Source: Rikenellaceae bacterium (GTDB lineage Bacteria; Bacteroidota; Bacteroidia; Bacteroidales; Rikenellaceae). Taken from it: DNA of 64,000 nt. The stretch is from contig JAFRZW010000016.1 of the NCBI GenBank assembly GCA_017442365.1, forward strand, positions 248,001 through 312,000. The letters run 5' to 3'. How positions within the stretch are numbered: the stretch's first letter is position 1; every line of letters begins with the position of its first letter. Both the position numbers and the translations under genes were made by a program. A model generated the notes under the pieces. That model did not search any database. It had not been told where the DNA came from and saw only the letters and a list, made by a program, of their open reading frames with translations. Positions 17,502 to 25,916 of this stretch are shown here, piece by piece.

Positions 17502-19712
17502 CTACTTGCTCTGATGTTCGAGGAAGTAACGCTGCGATTTGAGCAGGTTACGCGATTGCAAGACGAGGGTCTTGGTCTCGTTCAGAATGTTCAGATAGAG
17601 CATACTCGAACGAGTGCTGGTCTCCTTGTTCTTGATACGCTTCAACTGACGTTTGATAGCGTCGGCAATCGACTCGAACAGACGATCGCGCTGCTCCAAA
17701 ACCTGATCGATATTCTTGAAATCGTTGTGCTTCAACATCTGGTTGATGTGGCGATAGATAGCCTCAACCTCGTCGTTGATGTGCATCAGGTCTTCGATCT
17801 GCTCCTTGGTCATACCCTCGTGGTTGTTGTCGATATGATCGAAACAGGGGCGGGTGATGTGCACCAAAGCCTTGGTCGCCTCGCTCAGATAATCAACCAC
17901 TTGAACGTAGTAGTGTGCGGTGTCGATATCGCTGTCCTGCAACTTCTGCAACGTGGGTAGTACTTGATATTTGCGCTCGCGCGAGAGGTAGAACAGGTCG
18001 TTCGACTCCTTGACCATTTCGCGCAACACCTTACGATTCTCTTTGAATACAGCGATCAACGTACGATCGTAGATTCGCGTGATGCGCTCCATTGTGCCAC
18101 AAACCTCTTCGATGCACTGCGTCAGTACGTTATCGGCCTTAATCTCTTGGAGCTCGGGAGCGGTTTTCTCCTCCTTCTTTTTGTTTTTCAGGTTGCCGTG
18201 AATCAGCATATAGCCACACAATATCGAGATCACGATCGTTGCAACCGTACCGCCATAAATCAGAGCCAAACCAACCACCAATGCGATGAGAAATGCGCCC
18301 AAACCCGTTACGAACCAACCTGTAACGACGGTCATAACACCCGTGATACGATATACGGCGCTCTCGCGTCCCCAAGCGCGGTCAGCCAACGACGAACCCA
18401 TTGCCACCATAAATGTAACGTAGGTGGTCGAGAGAGGCAACTTCAACGATGTAGCCACCGAGATCAGGGCTGCTGCGGTCGTCAGATTGACCGTTGCGCG
18501 GATCAGGTCATACTGCGCATTGCCGCGCTCTTCGTCGGTCAGCGGAGCAAAGCGATGCTCAATGCCGTTCTTCATCTTAACGGGAATAACTCGCTCATAC
18601 CAGTTGTTGATACCGAGTACCGTACGAACGATCGTACGCGAGAATGCCGACGAACCGAAACGCTGCTCCTCCTCATTCTGGCTTGCGAGTTTAAGCTCGG
18701 TTTCCGATACATTGGTCGATTTTTTCGAGGTCCAAAGCGTTACGACCATAATCAAACCTGCGATAACCAATATGCTAAAATTGGCCGGAACCGACTCTTT
18801 CAGTCCGCTCATCAACATCTGAGTATCACCCGATGCCAGAGCCATCTGATACGAATCGTAGCCTGCGATAGGCACACCGATAAAGTTCACGAGGTCGTTA
18901 CCCGCGAATGCCAAAGCCAACGCGAAGGTACCGGCCAAGATGGTTATTTTCAGGATATTTACATTCAGTCGTTGCAAGATCCACAAGATGACGCTGCACG
19001 CCGCCCACGTAATCAGCAGTGCCATACCCATATTTTCGGTTACGTATGCAATGAATGCTGTACCTGCCAGCGGAGCTTTCAGACCCTTGAAAACAGCGAA
19101 ATATACAATCGAAGCCAATGAAATGCCGCACCACAGCGCACCCCAATTATGGAAGATTTTATGGTATCGGAATGTGAAGATCAGACGCGATAGGTACATT
19201 ACGATCATACCGCAGGTGAATGCCAGCACCACCGACAGCAGAATTGCAGCGATGATACCCAGCGCGCGATCCGAGTTGATATACTCGCCCAAGTTGGCCA
19301 ATGTGATCTCTGGATTGCTTGCGATCTTGAAAACCGAGACGGCGATTGCCGAGCCTAACAAGCAGAAAATCAGCGATACGGTAGTCGATGTCGGCAGGCC
19401 CCACGTGTTGTATAGGTCGAGCAGAATGATGTTGGCGAACATCACGCCCAGGTACAACATCATCACCTCGTGGAACGTGAAGAGCGAGGGGTCGAACATA
19501 CCACTTCGAGCCACCTCCATCATACCGCTCGATGTAACGGCACCGATGATGATACCGATCGAGGCAACCAGAAGGATTACCTTTTTGGGAGCTGCTTTCG
19601 AACCGATTGCTGAGTTTAGGAAATTAACGGCGTCGTTGGTTACGCCGACGAATAGACCCGCCACGGCAAGAATACCGAGGACGATTACAATAAACGTGTA
19701 AATTGCGCTCAT
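17502..19712 (-). CDS. PiT-family phosphate transporter fused to a PhoU/DUF47-like domain
   Basis: This 736-residue protein joins two parts. Residues 1 to about 500 form a PHO4/PiT permease with GVTNDAVNFLNSAIGSK and the repeated signature GNDLVNFIGVPIAG, plus WGLPTSTTVSLI and LKLPLSTTYVTF, all expected of proton- or sodium-coupled phosphate carriers. From about residue 502 (KNKKKEEK) it continues as a roughly 235-residue, helical, soluble PhoU-like region (TMERITRIYDRTL, DTAHYYVQVVDYLSEATKAL). In most bacteria the regulator is a separate gene, so this fusion probably gates its own permease. An excellent promoter and a hairpin leader lie upstream. Confidence 0.9.
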   Translation of the reverse strand: MSAIYTFIVIVLGILAVAGLFVGVTNDAVNFLNSAIGSKAAPKKVILLVASIGIIIGAVTSSGMMEVARSGMFDPSLFTFHEVMMLYLGVMFANIILLDLYNTWGLPTSTTVSLIFCLLGSAIAVSVFKIASNPEITLANLGEYINSDRALGIIAAILLSVVLAFTCGMIVMYLSRLIFTFRYHKIFHNWGALWCGISLASIVYFAVFKGLKAPLAGTAFIAYVTENMGMALLITWAACSVILWILQRLNVNILKITILAGTFALALAFAGNDLVNFIGVPIAGYDSYQMALASGDTQMLMSGLKESVPANFSILVIAGLIMVVTLWTSKKSTNVSETELKLASQNEEEQRFGSSAFSRTIVRTVLGINNWYERVIPVKMKNGIEHRFAPLTDEERGNAQYDLIRATVNLTTAAALISVATSLKLPLSTTYVTFMVAMGSSLADRAWGRESAVYRITGVMTVVTGWFVTGLGAFLIALVVGLALIYGGTVATIVISILCGYMLIHGNLKNKKKEEKTAPELQEIKADNVLTQCIEEVCGTMERITRIYDRTLIAVFKENRKVLREMVKESNDLFYLSRERKYQVLPTLQKLQDSDIDTAHYYVQVVDYLSEATKALVHITRPCFDHIDNNHEGMTKEQIEDLMHINDEVEAIYRHINQMLKHNDFKNIDQVLEQRDRLFESIADAIKRQLKRIKNKETSTRSSMLYLNILNETKTLVLQSRNLLKSQRYFLEHQSK

Positions 19713-19753
19713 TATTTAATATGTGTGAGTTTCTTTTTTTTCGCTCAGGTTGA

Positions 19754-19777
19754 TTTGGCTCTCAATATCGAGCCAAA
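19754..19777 (-). promoter_or_regulatory. Hairpin at the 5' end of the phosphate transporter mRNA
   Basis: TTTGGCTC and GAGCCAAA form an 8-bp stem with an 8-base loop. It begins within a few bases of the transcription start predicted from the promoter at 19785-19815. Confidence 0.4.
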
Positions 19778-19784
19778 ATCGCCA

Positions 19785-19815
19785 CAAAAATACATTTTTA
19801 ATCGACGATTTCAAA
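19785..19815 (-). promoter_or_regulatory. Promoter of the phosphate transporter gene
   Basis: On the minus strand TTTG (19812-19815) and TATTTTTG (19785-19792) are 19 bases apart, matching consensus at every fixed position. Confidence 0.75.
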
Positions 19816-19910
19816 TAGTTTTTCTGAATTTTTCAGGTCCTATACGACTTTTTCCCCACCGCTATTTTTGAGTGCGATTGTCGTTACTTGCTTTGTGATA
19901 TAATTATGTC

Positions 19911-19949
19911 ATAAAAACGGCCATATCCACCGTTGCAGATATGGCCGTT
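19911..19949 (-). terminator. speA terminator
   Basis: AACGGCCATAT (19916-19926) and ATATGGCCGTT (19939-19949) form an 11-bp stem. On the minus strand it ends in a T run. Confidence 0.88.
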
Positions 19950-19969
19950 GAGTGATGTGGCGAGTGAAT

Positions 19970-21361
19970 TTAGTAGCCCAAAATTCGCATCATCGAGCGG
20001 TAGCTCTGCTCTTTTGCGAACAGTCGGGTGTAGTATTCGCCATTGGTGTCGCGGTCGATAATGATGTGCTTGGGGGCGGGCATCAGGCAGTGCTGAATAC
20101 CTCCGAAACCGCCCAACGACTCCTGATAAGCTCCCGTGTGGAAGAAGCCGATATACTGCGGCTCGTTCTCGGTGAGCTTCGGGAGGAAGATGGCGTTGGT
20201 GTGCGACTCGCCGTTGTAGTAGTCCTCGCTGTCGCAAGTCAGACCGCCCAGGTGCACACGCTGGTACTCCTTGTCCCAATTGTTGATGGCAAGCATAATG
20301 TAACGCTGCTTGATACCCCACGTGTCGGGCAGAGTGGTGATGAACGAGCTGTCGATCATATACCAGAACTCGCGGTCGTTCTGCTGTTTTTGATTGACAA
20401 TCGAGTAGAGCACTGCACCACTCTCACCTACGGTGAACGAGCCGAACTCGGTGAAGATATTGGGCTCGGGTACACCATTTTCGTTGCACGAGTGCTTGAT
20501 CTGTGCCACGATCTCTTCGGCCAGATATTCGTATTCGTACTCGAAGTTGAGCGAGTTCTTGATCGGGAAACCACCTCCGATATTCAAGCTATCCAAGTCG
20601 GGGCAAACCTTCTTCAACTCACAATAAACGCTGATACACTTGCGCAACTCATTCCAATAGTAGGCCGTATCCTTGATGCCTGTATTGATGAAGAAGTGGA
20701 GCATTTTGAGCTTGAACTTCTTGTTGTGTTTGATCTTCTGCTTGTAGAAATCGATGATGTCGTTGTAGCGAATACCCAGACGCGAGGTATAGAAGTCGAA
20801 CTTAGGCTCCTCTTCCGATGCAATGCGGATACCCACCTTGCAGCTCTTTTCGATTACGTCGGTAAACAGGTCGATCTCCTCCTTGTTGTCGATCACGGGA
20901 ATCGTGTTGATGAATCCCGAATTGATCAGCGAAGCGATGTTCTCGACATACTGCGGACGCTTGAAGCCGTTGCAGATGATGTAGCGATCCTTGTCGATCA
21001 CACCCGTATCATACAGAGCCTTAATGATATGAATGTCATACGCCGACGATGTTTCGAGGTGGATATCGTTTTTCAGAGCCTCTTCGAGCACAAACGAGAA
21101 GTGCGACGATTTGGTGCAGTAGCAGTAGTTGTAACTGCCCTGATAATCCACTTTGGCCATTGCAACATTGAACAGACGCTTGGCACGATTGATCTGCGAT
21201 GAGATCTTGGGCAAGTAAGTAATTTTGAGCGGGGTGCCATACTGTTTGATGATTTCCATCAACGGAATGTCGTGGAAATAGAGCTCGTTGTCCTCTACCG
21301 AGAACTCGTCTTGCGGAAAGTCGAACGTCTGTTCGATCAAGTCGATGTACTTGTTTTTCAT
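19970..21361 (-). CDS. speA: Arginine decarboxylase, short Bacteroidota type
   Basis: This PLP enzyme would turn arginine into agmatine for polyamine synthesis. The 463 residues form an alanine-racemase-fold barrel followed by a beta domain. Visible are the PLP region YCYCTKSSHFSF near residue 80, HLETSSAYDIHIIKAL, CNGFKRPQYVE, the glycine loop LNIGGGFP, and TEFGSFTVGESGAV. It is much shorter than the roughly 650-residue E. coli SpeA but matches what is called arginine decarboxylase in this phylum. A diaminopimelate-type decarboxylase is the main alternative, so substrate confidence is moderate. It is monocistronic and divergent from the HU-like operon. Confidence 0.85.
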   Translation of the reverse strand: MKNKYIDLIEQTFDFPQDEFSVEDNELYFHDIPLMEIIKQYGTPLKITYLPKISSQINRAKRLFNVAMAKVDYQGSYNYCYCTKSSHFSFVLEEALKNDIHLETSSAYDIHIIKALYDTGVIDKDRYIICNGFKRPQYVENIASLINSGFINTIPVIDNKEEIDLFTDVIEKSCKVGIRIASEEEPKFDFYTSRLGIRYNDIIDFYKQKIKHNKKFKLKMLHFFINTGIKDTAYYWNELRKCISVYCELKKVCPDLDSLNIGGGFPIKNSLNFEYEYEYLAEEIVAQIKHSCNENGVPEPNIFTEFGSFTVGESGAVLYSIVNQKQQNDREFWYMIDSSFITTLPDTWGIKQRYIMLAINNWDKEYQRVHLGGLTCDSEDYYNGESHTNAIFLPKLTENEPQYIGFFHTGAYQESLGGFGGIQHCLMPAPKHIIIDRDTNGEYYTRLFAKEQSYRSMMRILGY

Positions 21362-21392
21362 TTCGGGTTGTTAGTAAAATTAAAATCCGAGT

Positions 21393-21462
21393 GAGTTACT
21401 TGGTCGATTTTCGTGCCAAAGTAATCGAGTTACTTTTCGCCGTCATTCGCGATGCAAAGTAA
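21393..21462. repeat. Cluster of GAGTTACTT and AAAGTAA half-sites between speA and the HU-like gene
   Basis: GAGTTACTT occurs at 21393-21401 and 21427-21435, exactly 34 bases apart. The complementary-type AAAGTAA occurs at 21418-21424 and 21456-21462. The middle pair forms the inverted repeat AAAGTAA-N4-TTACTT (to 21435). The cluster lies upstream of speA and may be an operator. Confidence 0.4.
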
Positions 21463-21546
21463 ATGATTATTTTTTGATTTTACTACCGTTTTAACATATT
21501 TATATAAAAAAAGGCGCGAAATCATCGTATTCTGCAAAAAAAACTG

Positions 21547-21554
21547 TAATTTTG
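21547..21554 (+). promoter_or_regulatory. -7 element of the HU-like/secG operon promoter
   Basis: TAATTTTG lies 26 bases before the first ATG of the operon. The -33 box is not clear. Confidence 0.5.
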
Positions 21555-21580
21555 AGCGTTTTATTTAATGGCGATTAGCA

Positions 21581-22381
21581 ATGATTTGTGAATATATTAC
21601 CCGATACCTCTTGTTGAACAAGCGTTTGGTTGTTCCCAACCTCGGTGCGTTTGTGGTCAATCCATCGAATGGCGATCTGATTTTTGTAGAGCTTTTGAAG
21701 CAGGACGACGGTGTGCTGATGCGACAGCTGATGGCCGATGGGCTGTCGGCAGTCGATGCAATGAATATGATCGACCGTTTTGTGTTTGAGATTCGCCATA
21801 AGGTCGAGAGTGGCGGTACGGCGACGCTCAATGGGATTGGCCGTATGTCGCTGGCTGAGGACGGTCTTTATCGTTTTGAGTATGATCCCGATGCGGGACG
21901 CGAGATTGCAGTGCCTGTTTCGGCTGTCGAGGAGTCTGCTCCTGTCGAAGAGCCTGTGGCTGAGCCTCAGTCTGAGGCGGTTGCCGAGCCTGAGCAGTCC
22001 ATTGTCGAGGAGCAGCCCGCTGTGGCACAGAGTGTTGAACCCGAACCCCAAGCTCAACCCGAGCCCGAACCGACGCCATCACAACCCAAGTACGAACGTC
22101 CATTGATGGAGCCTGAATCGTATGTCAAGGGTCTGCGCTATGGCAAGCCCCAACGTCCCTCGAAGGACGATATCCGCTATGTGGGTCATAGTGCCGGACG
22201 AGGTGTCGATAAGTTTGTAATTATAGCGGTGGTAGCTGCTCTATTGGCAGTTGGTGCCATCGTCTATGGTTGGTTGTCGAGCCGCGAGCAGGACGATATT
22301 TATGGCTACGACGAGGAGCCGATCGAGCAGGTAGATGCGATGGTTGATGAGATGATCGAGCAAACCGAAACGGCAGAATAA
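21581..22381 (+). CDS. Membrane-anchored HU/CCDC81-like domain protein
   Basis: This 266-residue protein joins an N-terminal HU-like, IHF-type domain (ITRYLLLNKRLVVPNLGAFVV to about residue 85, with GTATLNGIGRM) to a Glu/Pro-rich linker (about 105-170). One transmembrane helix follows near 210-230 (FVIIAVVAALLAVGAIVYGW), and the tail is acidic. The HU-CCDC81 family occurs in Bacteroidota, often with a SPOR domain that binds denuded peptidoglycan. Here no SPOR domain is present. DNA binding by the HU part is assumed from the fold, not shown. It leads the operon with the sigma-54 activator and secG. Confidence 0.8.
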   Translation: MICEYITRYLLLNKRLVVPNLGAFVVNPSNGDLIFVELLKQDDGVLMRQLMADGLSAVDAMNMIDRFVFEIRHKVESGGTATLNGIGRMSLAEDGLYRFEYDPDAGREIAVPVSAVEESAPVEEPVAEPQSEAVAEPEQSIVEEQPAVAQSVEPEPQAQPEPEPTPSQPKYERPLMEPESYVKGLRYGKPQRPSKDDIRYVGHSAGRGVDKFVIIAVVAALLAVGAIVYGWLSSREQDDIYGYDEEPIEQVDAMVDEMIEQTETAE

Positions 22382-22413
22382 CCACAAAGGGTAGTAACGA
22401 AAACGAACGACTT

Positions 22414-23634
22414 ATGGATTTACAATCGCTCAAACAACGCTTTGGAATAATCGGCACGAGTGAGGCTTTGAATCGCGCTTTGGAGATTGCGGTTAAAGTT
22501 GCTCCGACCGATCTGTCGGTGCTGGTTACAGGTGAAAGTGGCGTGGGTAAGGAGTTCTTTCCGCAGGTGATCCACGCATATTCGTCGCGCAAACACGCTC
22601 AATATATCGCTGTAAATTGCGGTGCAATCCCCGAAGGAACGATTGATTCGGAACTTTTTGGCCACGAGAAGGGTGCATTTACCGGTGCAACGGAGGCGCG
22701 TAAAGGTTACTTCGAGGTGGCTGATGGTGGTACGATTTTCTTGGACGAGGTGGCAGAACTGCCTCACTCGACGCAGGTGCGCTTGCTCAGAGTGTTGCAG
22801 ACGGGTGAGTTTATGCGTGTAGGCTCGTCGAAGGTGCTCAAAACCAACGTGCGTGTCGTGGCGGCAACAAATATCTCGTTGCAAGCGGCTATTACCGATG
22901 GTCGCTTCCGCGAGGATCTCTATTACCGATTGAATACGGTGCCCATCGAGGTACCACCTCTGCGCGAACGTCGAGGGGATATCTATCTGCTGTTCCGTAA
23001 GTTTGCGGCAGATGTGGCGTTGCAATATCGTATGCCCTCGATTACGCTTTCGGACGAGGCTCGCCAGATGTTGGAGTCGTACTATTGGCGTGGCAATATT
23101 CGTCAGTTGAAGAATGTAGCAGAGCAGATTTCGGCAATCGAGGAGGCTCGTGTGATCACACCGCAGATCTTGTCGCGCTATCTGCCCGAACAAGATGGAA
23201 TGAAGTCGGTGTCGGTGATCTCGACGCCTCGCAGCCGCTCGTCGAATGATATGGGCGATGAGCGAGAGTTACTCTACAAGGTGCTGTTCGATATGAAGAG
23301 CGATATCAACGACCTCAAACGAATGTTGGCTGAGGCGTTGCGCAAGTCGCCCGATGTGAGTTATCATCAGCCCGCGAACGACTACAAGGCTCTGTTGCCC
23401 TCTTCGGCGATTGACAAGGAGTATGAGGAGGTTGAGCAATATGCCGATAGCGAAGATGTTACAAACGAGCCGCTGTCGCGTCCTGCACAGACCAAGGCTG
23501 ATGCTCAGCGCGAGCAGATCATTCGTGCATTGCGTAACAACAATGGTCGTCGTCGTGATGCGGCACGTGAGTTGTTTATGTCCGAGCGCACGTTGTATCG
23601 CAAGATGAAGGAGCTGGATATCACTGAGTTTTAA
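22414..23634 (+). CDS. Sigma-54-dependent transcriptional activator without a receiver domain
   Basis: This 406-residue AAA+ activator opens sigma-54 promoters by ATP hydrolysis. It has Walker A GESGVGKEFF, the sigma-54-contacting GAFTGA loop, Walker B GGTIFLDEVAELP, and LREDLYYRLN with arginine finger LRERRGDI. The C-terminal Fis-type helix-turn-helix is NNNGRRRDAARELFMSERTLYRKMKEL (given here as one motif block from about residue 375). It starts almost directly at the AAA+ core, with no receiver, GAF or other sensor. Activity must therefore be set by expression or by another protein, possibly its membrane-bound HU neighbour. It lies 32 bases downstream of that gene. Confidence 0.92.
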   Translation: MDLQSLKQRFGIIGTSEALNRALEIAVKVAPTDLSVLVTGESGVGKEFFPQVIHAYSSRKHAQYIAVNCGAIPEGTIDSELFGHEKGAFTGATEARKGYFEVADGGTIFLDEVAELPHSTQVRLLRVLQTGEFMRVGSSKVLKTNVRVVAATNISLQAAITDGRFREDLYYRLNTVPIEVPPLRERRGDIYLLFRKFAADVALQYRMPSITLSDEARQMLESYYWRGNIRQLKNVAEQISAIEEARVITPQILSRYLPEQDGMKSVSVISTPRSRSSNDMGDERELLYKVLFDMKSDINDLKRMLAEALRKSPDVSYHQPANDYKALLPSSAIDKEYEEVEQYADSEDVTNEPLSRPAQTKADAQREQIIRALRNNNGRRRDAARELFMSERTLYRKMKELDITEF

Positions 23635-23653
23635 CCACGAAAACAATCGAAAG

Positions 23654-24172
23654 ATGAAACAACTGAAATATATTGCATTGGCATTTCTCACGGCAACGCT
23701 CACACTGCTGCCGAGTTGCACGGTGAAATACTCGTTCTCGGGTGCGTCGATTCCGGCAAATGCCCAGACGGTCAGTATCGCCTATTTCCCGAATAATGCG
23801 GCGATGGTAGCTCCTATTCTGAGTTCAACTTTGACTGAGGCGTTGAAAGATCGTTTCGCTCGTCAAACCCGTTTGCAGCAGGTGAATGAGGGCGGAGATT
23901 TGGCCTTCGAGGGCGAGATCGTTAATTATACCTCGACGACCGCGTCGGTGTCGAGTCAGGAGTATGCAGTGCTTAACCGTCTGACAATCACCGTAAGAGT
24001 GCGTTTTACGAATGCTCTCGAACCGCAGTATAATATCAATAACCGCACATTCTCGGCCTTTGCCGACTACGATTCGAGCAAGTTATTGCAGGAGGTCGAG
24101 GGATCGTTGATTCCTGAGATCGTCGAGAAATTGGTTGATGACATTTTCAATGCGGCAGTATCTAATTGGTAG
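23654..24172 (+). CDS. lptE: LptE-family outer-membrane lipoprotein
   Basis: LptE plugs the LptD barrel that places LPS in the outer membrane. The 172-residue product has a lipobox ending LLPSC with Cys 22, then YSFSGASIPANAQTVSIAYFPNNA and LTEALKDRFARQTRLQQVNEGGDLAFEGEI, the alpha/beta arrangement of LptE. It is close in size to E. coli LptE (about 190). It lies 19 bases after the sigma-54 activator and four before the TPR gene, within the secG operon. The symbol follows family similarity; the partner LptD is not in the window. Confidence 0.85.
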   Translation: MKQLKYIALAFLTATLTLLPSCTVKYSFSGASIPANAQTVSIAYFPNNAAMVAPILSSTLTEALKDRFARQTRLQQVNEGGDLAFEGEIVNYTSTTASVSSQEYAVLNRLTITVRVRFTNALEPQYNINNRTFSAFADYDSSKLLQEVEGSLIPEIVEKLVDDIFNAAVSNW

Positions 24173-24176
24173 CGAG

Positions 24177-24704
24177 ATGAGTAGCGTAATTGACAGATTT
24201 GCAGAGGAGGGTAGTGCAGCGTCGATTGAGAAGGCCAAGCTCGATCGTGAGGCAGTTGTGGCAGAGCTGGACGCGTTGATTGCACGCCACGAATGGTTTT
24301 CGGCTGCGCGTATGATCCGTCGATTGGTAAGTGGCGAGGAGGACGAGGCGTTGGAGTTGGTGTTGCACGCCCGCGGAGCGTCGTCGTTGGCATTGACGAA
24401 GGTTGATTCCGCAACTCTGACTGCGATGACCGACGATGATATTATCGAGCGTTTTTTGAGCGTTGGCGACTATCGAATTGTGGCAGAACAGGGCGACTCG
24501 GACGCGACACCAGATGTGGCTTTGGCTGCTGTTTCGGACGCCGAAGATGAGTATGTGAGCGAGGATTTGGCCGAAATTTACCTCTCACAGGGGCTTTACG
24601 AGCAAGCAATTGCAATATATCGTCAATTAAGTTTGCAAAATTCCGAAAAAAGTGTTTACTTTGCCGAGATTATTTCGAAAATAGAGAAAAATATAAACAA
24701 TTAA
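24177..24704 (+). CDS. Small TPR-like hypothetical protein
   Basis: This 175-residue protein starts at the ATG at 24177, four bases after lptE. An earlier in-frame ATG inside lptE is less likely. It has two regions: a helical acidic N-terminal half (ALIARHEWFSAARMIRRLVSG) and, near the end, a tetratricopeptide-like helix pair, EDLAEIYLSQGLYEQAIAIY. No signal peptide or membrane segment is seen, so it is probably cytoplasmic. Its place between lptE and secG is a familiar arrangement in Bacteroidota. Function is unknown; a link to secretion is only inferred from position. Confidence 0.75.
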   Translation: MSSVIDRFAEEGSAASIEKAKLDREAVVAELDALIARHEWFSAARMIRRLVSGEEDEALELVLHARGASSLALTKVDSATLTAMTDDDIIERFLSVGDYRIVAEQGDSDATPDVALAAVSDAEDEYVSEDLAEIYLSQGLYEQAIAIYRQLSLQNSEKSVYFAEIISKIEKNINN

Positions 24705-24717
24705 AAATTAATACACA

Positions 24718-25080
24718 ATGACTTTTATTTGTATCGTAATTGCAGTCATCGCGCTTTTCCTCATTTTGGCTGTTTTGATGCAGAACCCCAAGAGCGGTAT
24801 GGCCGCTAACTTTGGTGCAGCAAATCAGGTTGCAGGTGTTCGCGAGACAAACAACTTCCTCGAAAAGGTAACTTGGGTAACCGCTATCGCTATTGCAGTG
24901 TTGAGCTTGGCTACCGTATGGGTTATGGATGATGATCGTGTTGCAGCAAGCAACAATGCAATCTCGAAAGATAGCGAGGCTATTATGGAGAAGATTGGCA
25001 ATCAGGCAACTATGCCCAATCAGGTGGATCTTCCCGTAGAGGAGGCTGCTGAGGAAGCTGCTCCCGCAACTGAGGAGTAA
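24718..25080 (+). CDS. secG: Protein translocase subunit SecG
   Basis: SecG is the small third subunit of SecYEG. The 120-residue product has an N-terminal transmembrane helix (VIAVIALFLILAVLMQNPKSG), where the QNPKSGM segment is the classical SecG cytoplasmic loop. A second helix follows around 55-75 (VTWVTAIAIAVLSLATVWVM), then an acidic Glu/Ala-rich tail typical of Bacteroidota SecG. It begins 13 bases after the TPR-like gene and ends the operon before a strong terminator. Confidence 0.94.
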   Translation: MTFICIVIAVIALFLILAVLMQNPKSGMAANFGAANQVAGVRETNNFLEKVTWVTAIAIAVLSLATVWVMDDDRVAASNNAISKDSEAIMEKIGNQATMPNQVDLPVEEAAEEAAPATEE

Positions 25081-25101
25081 AGCGTTAGGCTTTATTAACG
25101 C

Positions 25102-25144
25102 AAAACGATCCGAACTCTTACAATGAGTTCGGATCGTTTTTTTT
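25102..25144 (+). terminator. Terminator of the HU-like/sigma-54/lptE/secG operon
   Basis: AAAACGATCCGAACTC pairs perfectly with GAGTTCGGATCGTTTT across a seven-base loop, then eight Ts. Confidence 0.93.
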
Positions 25145-25171
25145 GTTATGTGTGCGGGAGAAGGGGGTGAA

Positions 25172-25203
25172 GGTGCGGAGGTGCGGAGGTGCGGAGATGC
25201 GGA
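25172..25203 (+). repeat. Four-copy 8-bp tandem repeat
   Basis: GGTGCGGA is repeated three times without spacers, followed by GATGCGGA with one change. It lies in the non-coding gap between the converging secG and lolA ends. It could vary in copy number. Confidence 0.85.
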
Positions 25204-25232
25204 GATCATATTCTTGGATATCAATAAACATA

Positions 25233-25261
25233 AATGCCGCCCCGATATTCGAGGCGGCATT
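25233..25261 (-). terminator. lolA terminator
   Basis: AATGCCGCC and GGCGGCATT pair across an 11-base loop. On the minus strand it closes the long plsC-to-lolA cluster; only a short T run follows. Confidence 0.7.
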
Positions 25262-25282
25262 GGTTTTCTAATGCAGGGCAGA

Positions 25283-25897
25283 CTATCTGAAATCGACGAT
25301 CTCGTAGCCTCGATAGTTATTCTTGTCGAATGTAAACATCGAAATATCAACCATTCCGGTCATCTCATTGATCGACGCAACCTTAATCGCAATTTGGTCG
25401 CCATCAACGTCGTAGGTGAGCGAACGAGGCTGAGCCGTCGCGGTATCAATTGCCACGAAAATCACGCCCAGCGCAGCATTTTCGGCTGTTGAGGTGAGCT
25501 TTACGGTTGCAATGCCTGCCTCGGTACCGACCATCGCAAAGTTGAACTCGCCGTCGATAAAGTCGAAGGCGCGAGTGGGATTGGTCAGAATATTGTGCGA
25601 CTTCGGATCGACAGCATCGACCGTAACCTCCTTATTCTGAGGATTAACCTCGTAGCGCGCGCTACCGTCGCAGAAGACCTTCGCATCGCCGATACTTATA
25701 TAATATTTGTCGCCACTGACAGCATAATAACCTTTGATATTCTGGTCGCCACTTTTGACTTCGAACTCCACTTCGTAGTTCTCCATCGAGCGAATCTGCT
25801 CCGAAAGGCGACTAATCAGTGTCTCCGCGCTATTGCCCTGAGCAAAGGAATTTGCAACGCAGAACATCGTGAAAATGAATACAATAAACTTCTTCAT
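25283..25897 (-). CDS. lolA: Outer-membrane lipoprotein carrier LolA-like protein
   Basis: LolA carries lipoproteins across the periplasm from LolCDE to the outer membrane. The 204-residue product has a cleavable signal peptide (CVANSFAQ) and the LolA fold pattern: SRLSEQIRSMENYEVEFEV, strands such as GYYAVSGDKYYISI and FCDGSARYEVNP, and a TRAFDFIDGEFNF stretch. This family is divergent, so I rely on length, signal and pattern. It is 19 bases downstream of ftsK and was probably transcribed with it. Partner genes are not nearby. Confidence 0.85.
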   Translation of the reverse strand: MKKFIVFIFTMFCVANSFAQGNSAETLISRLSEQIRSMENYEVEFEVKSGDQNIKGYYAVSGDKYYISIGDAKVFCDGSARYEVNPQNKEVTVDAVDPKSHNILTNPTRAFDFIDGEFNFAMVGTEAGIATVKLTSTAENAALGVIFVAIDTATAQPRSLTYDVDGDQIAIKVASINEMTGMVDISMFTFDKNNYRGYEIVDFR

Positions 25898-25916
25898 CTT
25901 ATCTTTCGCTTTAATA

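Noticed and set aside
19952..21202. Open frame of 416 codons antisense to speA
   Set aside because: It overlaps the PLP enzyme end to end and has no coherent domain.
25172..25203. CRISPR array
   Set aside because: The unit is only eight bases with no spacers and no cas genes nearby.
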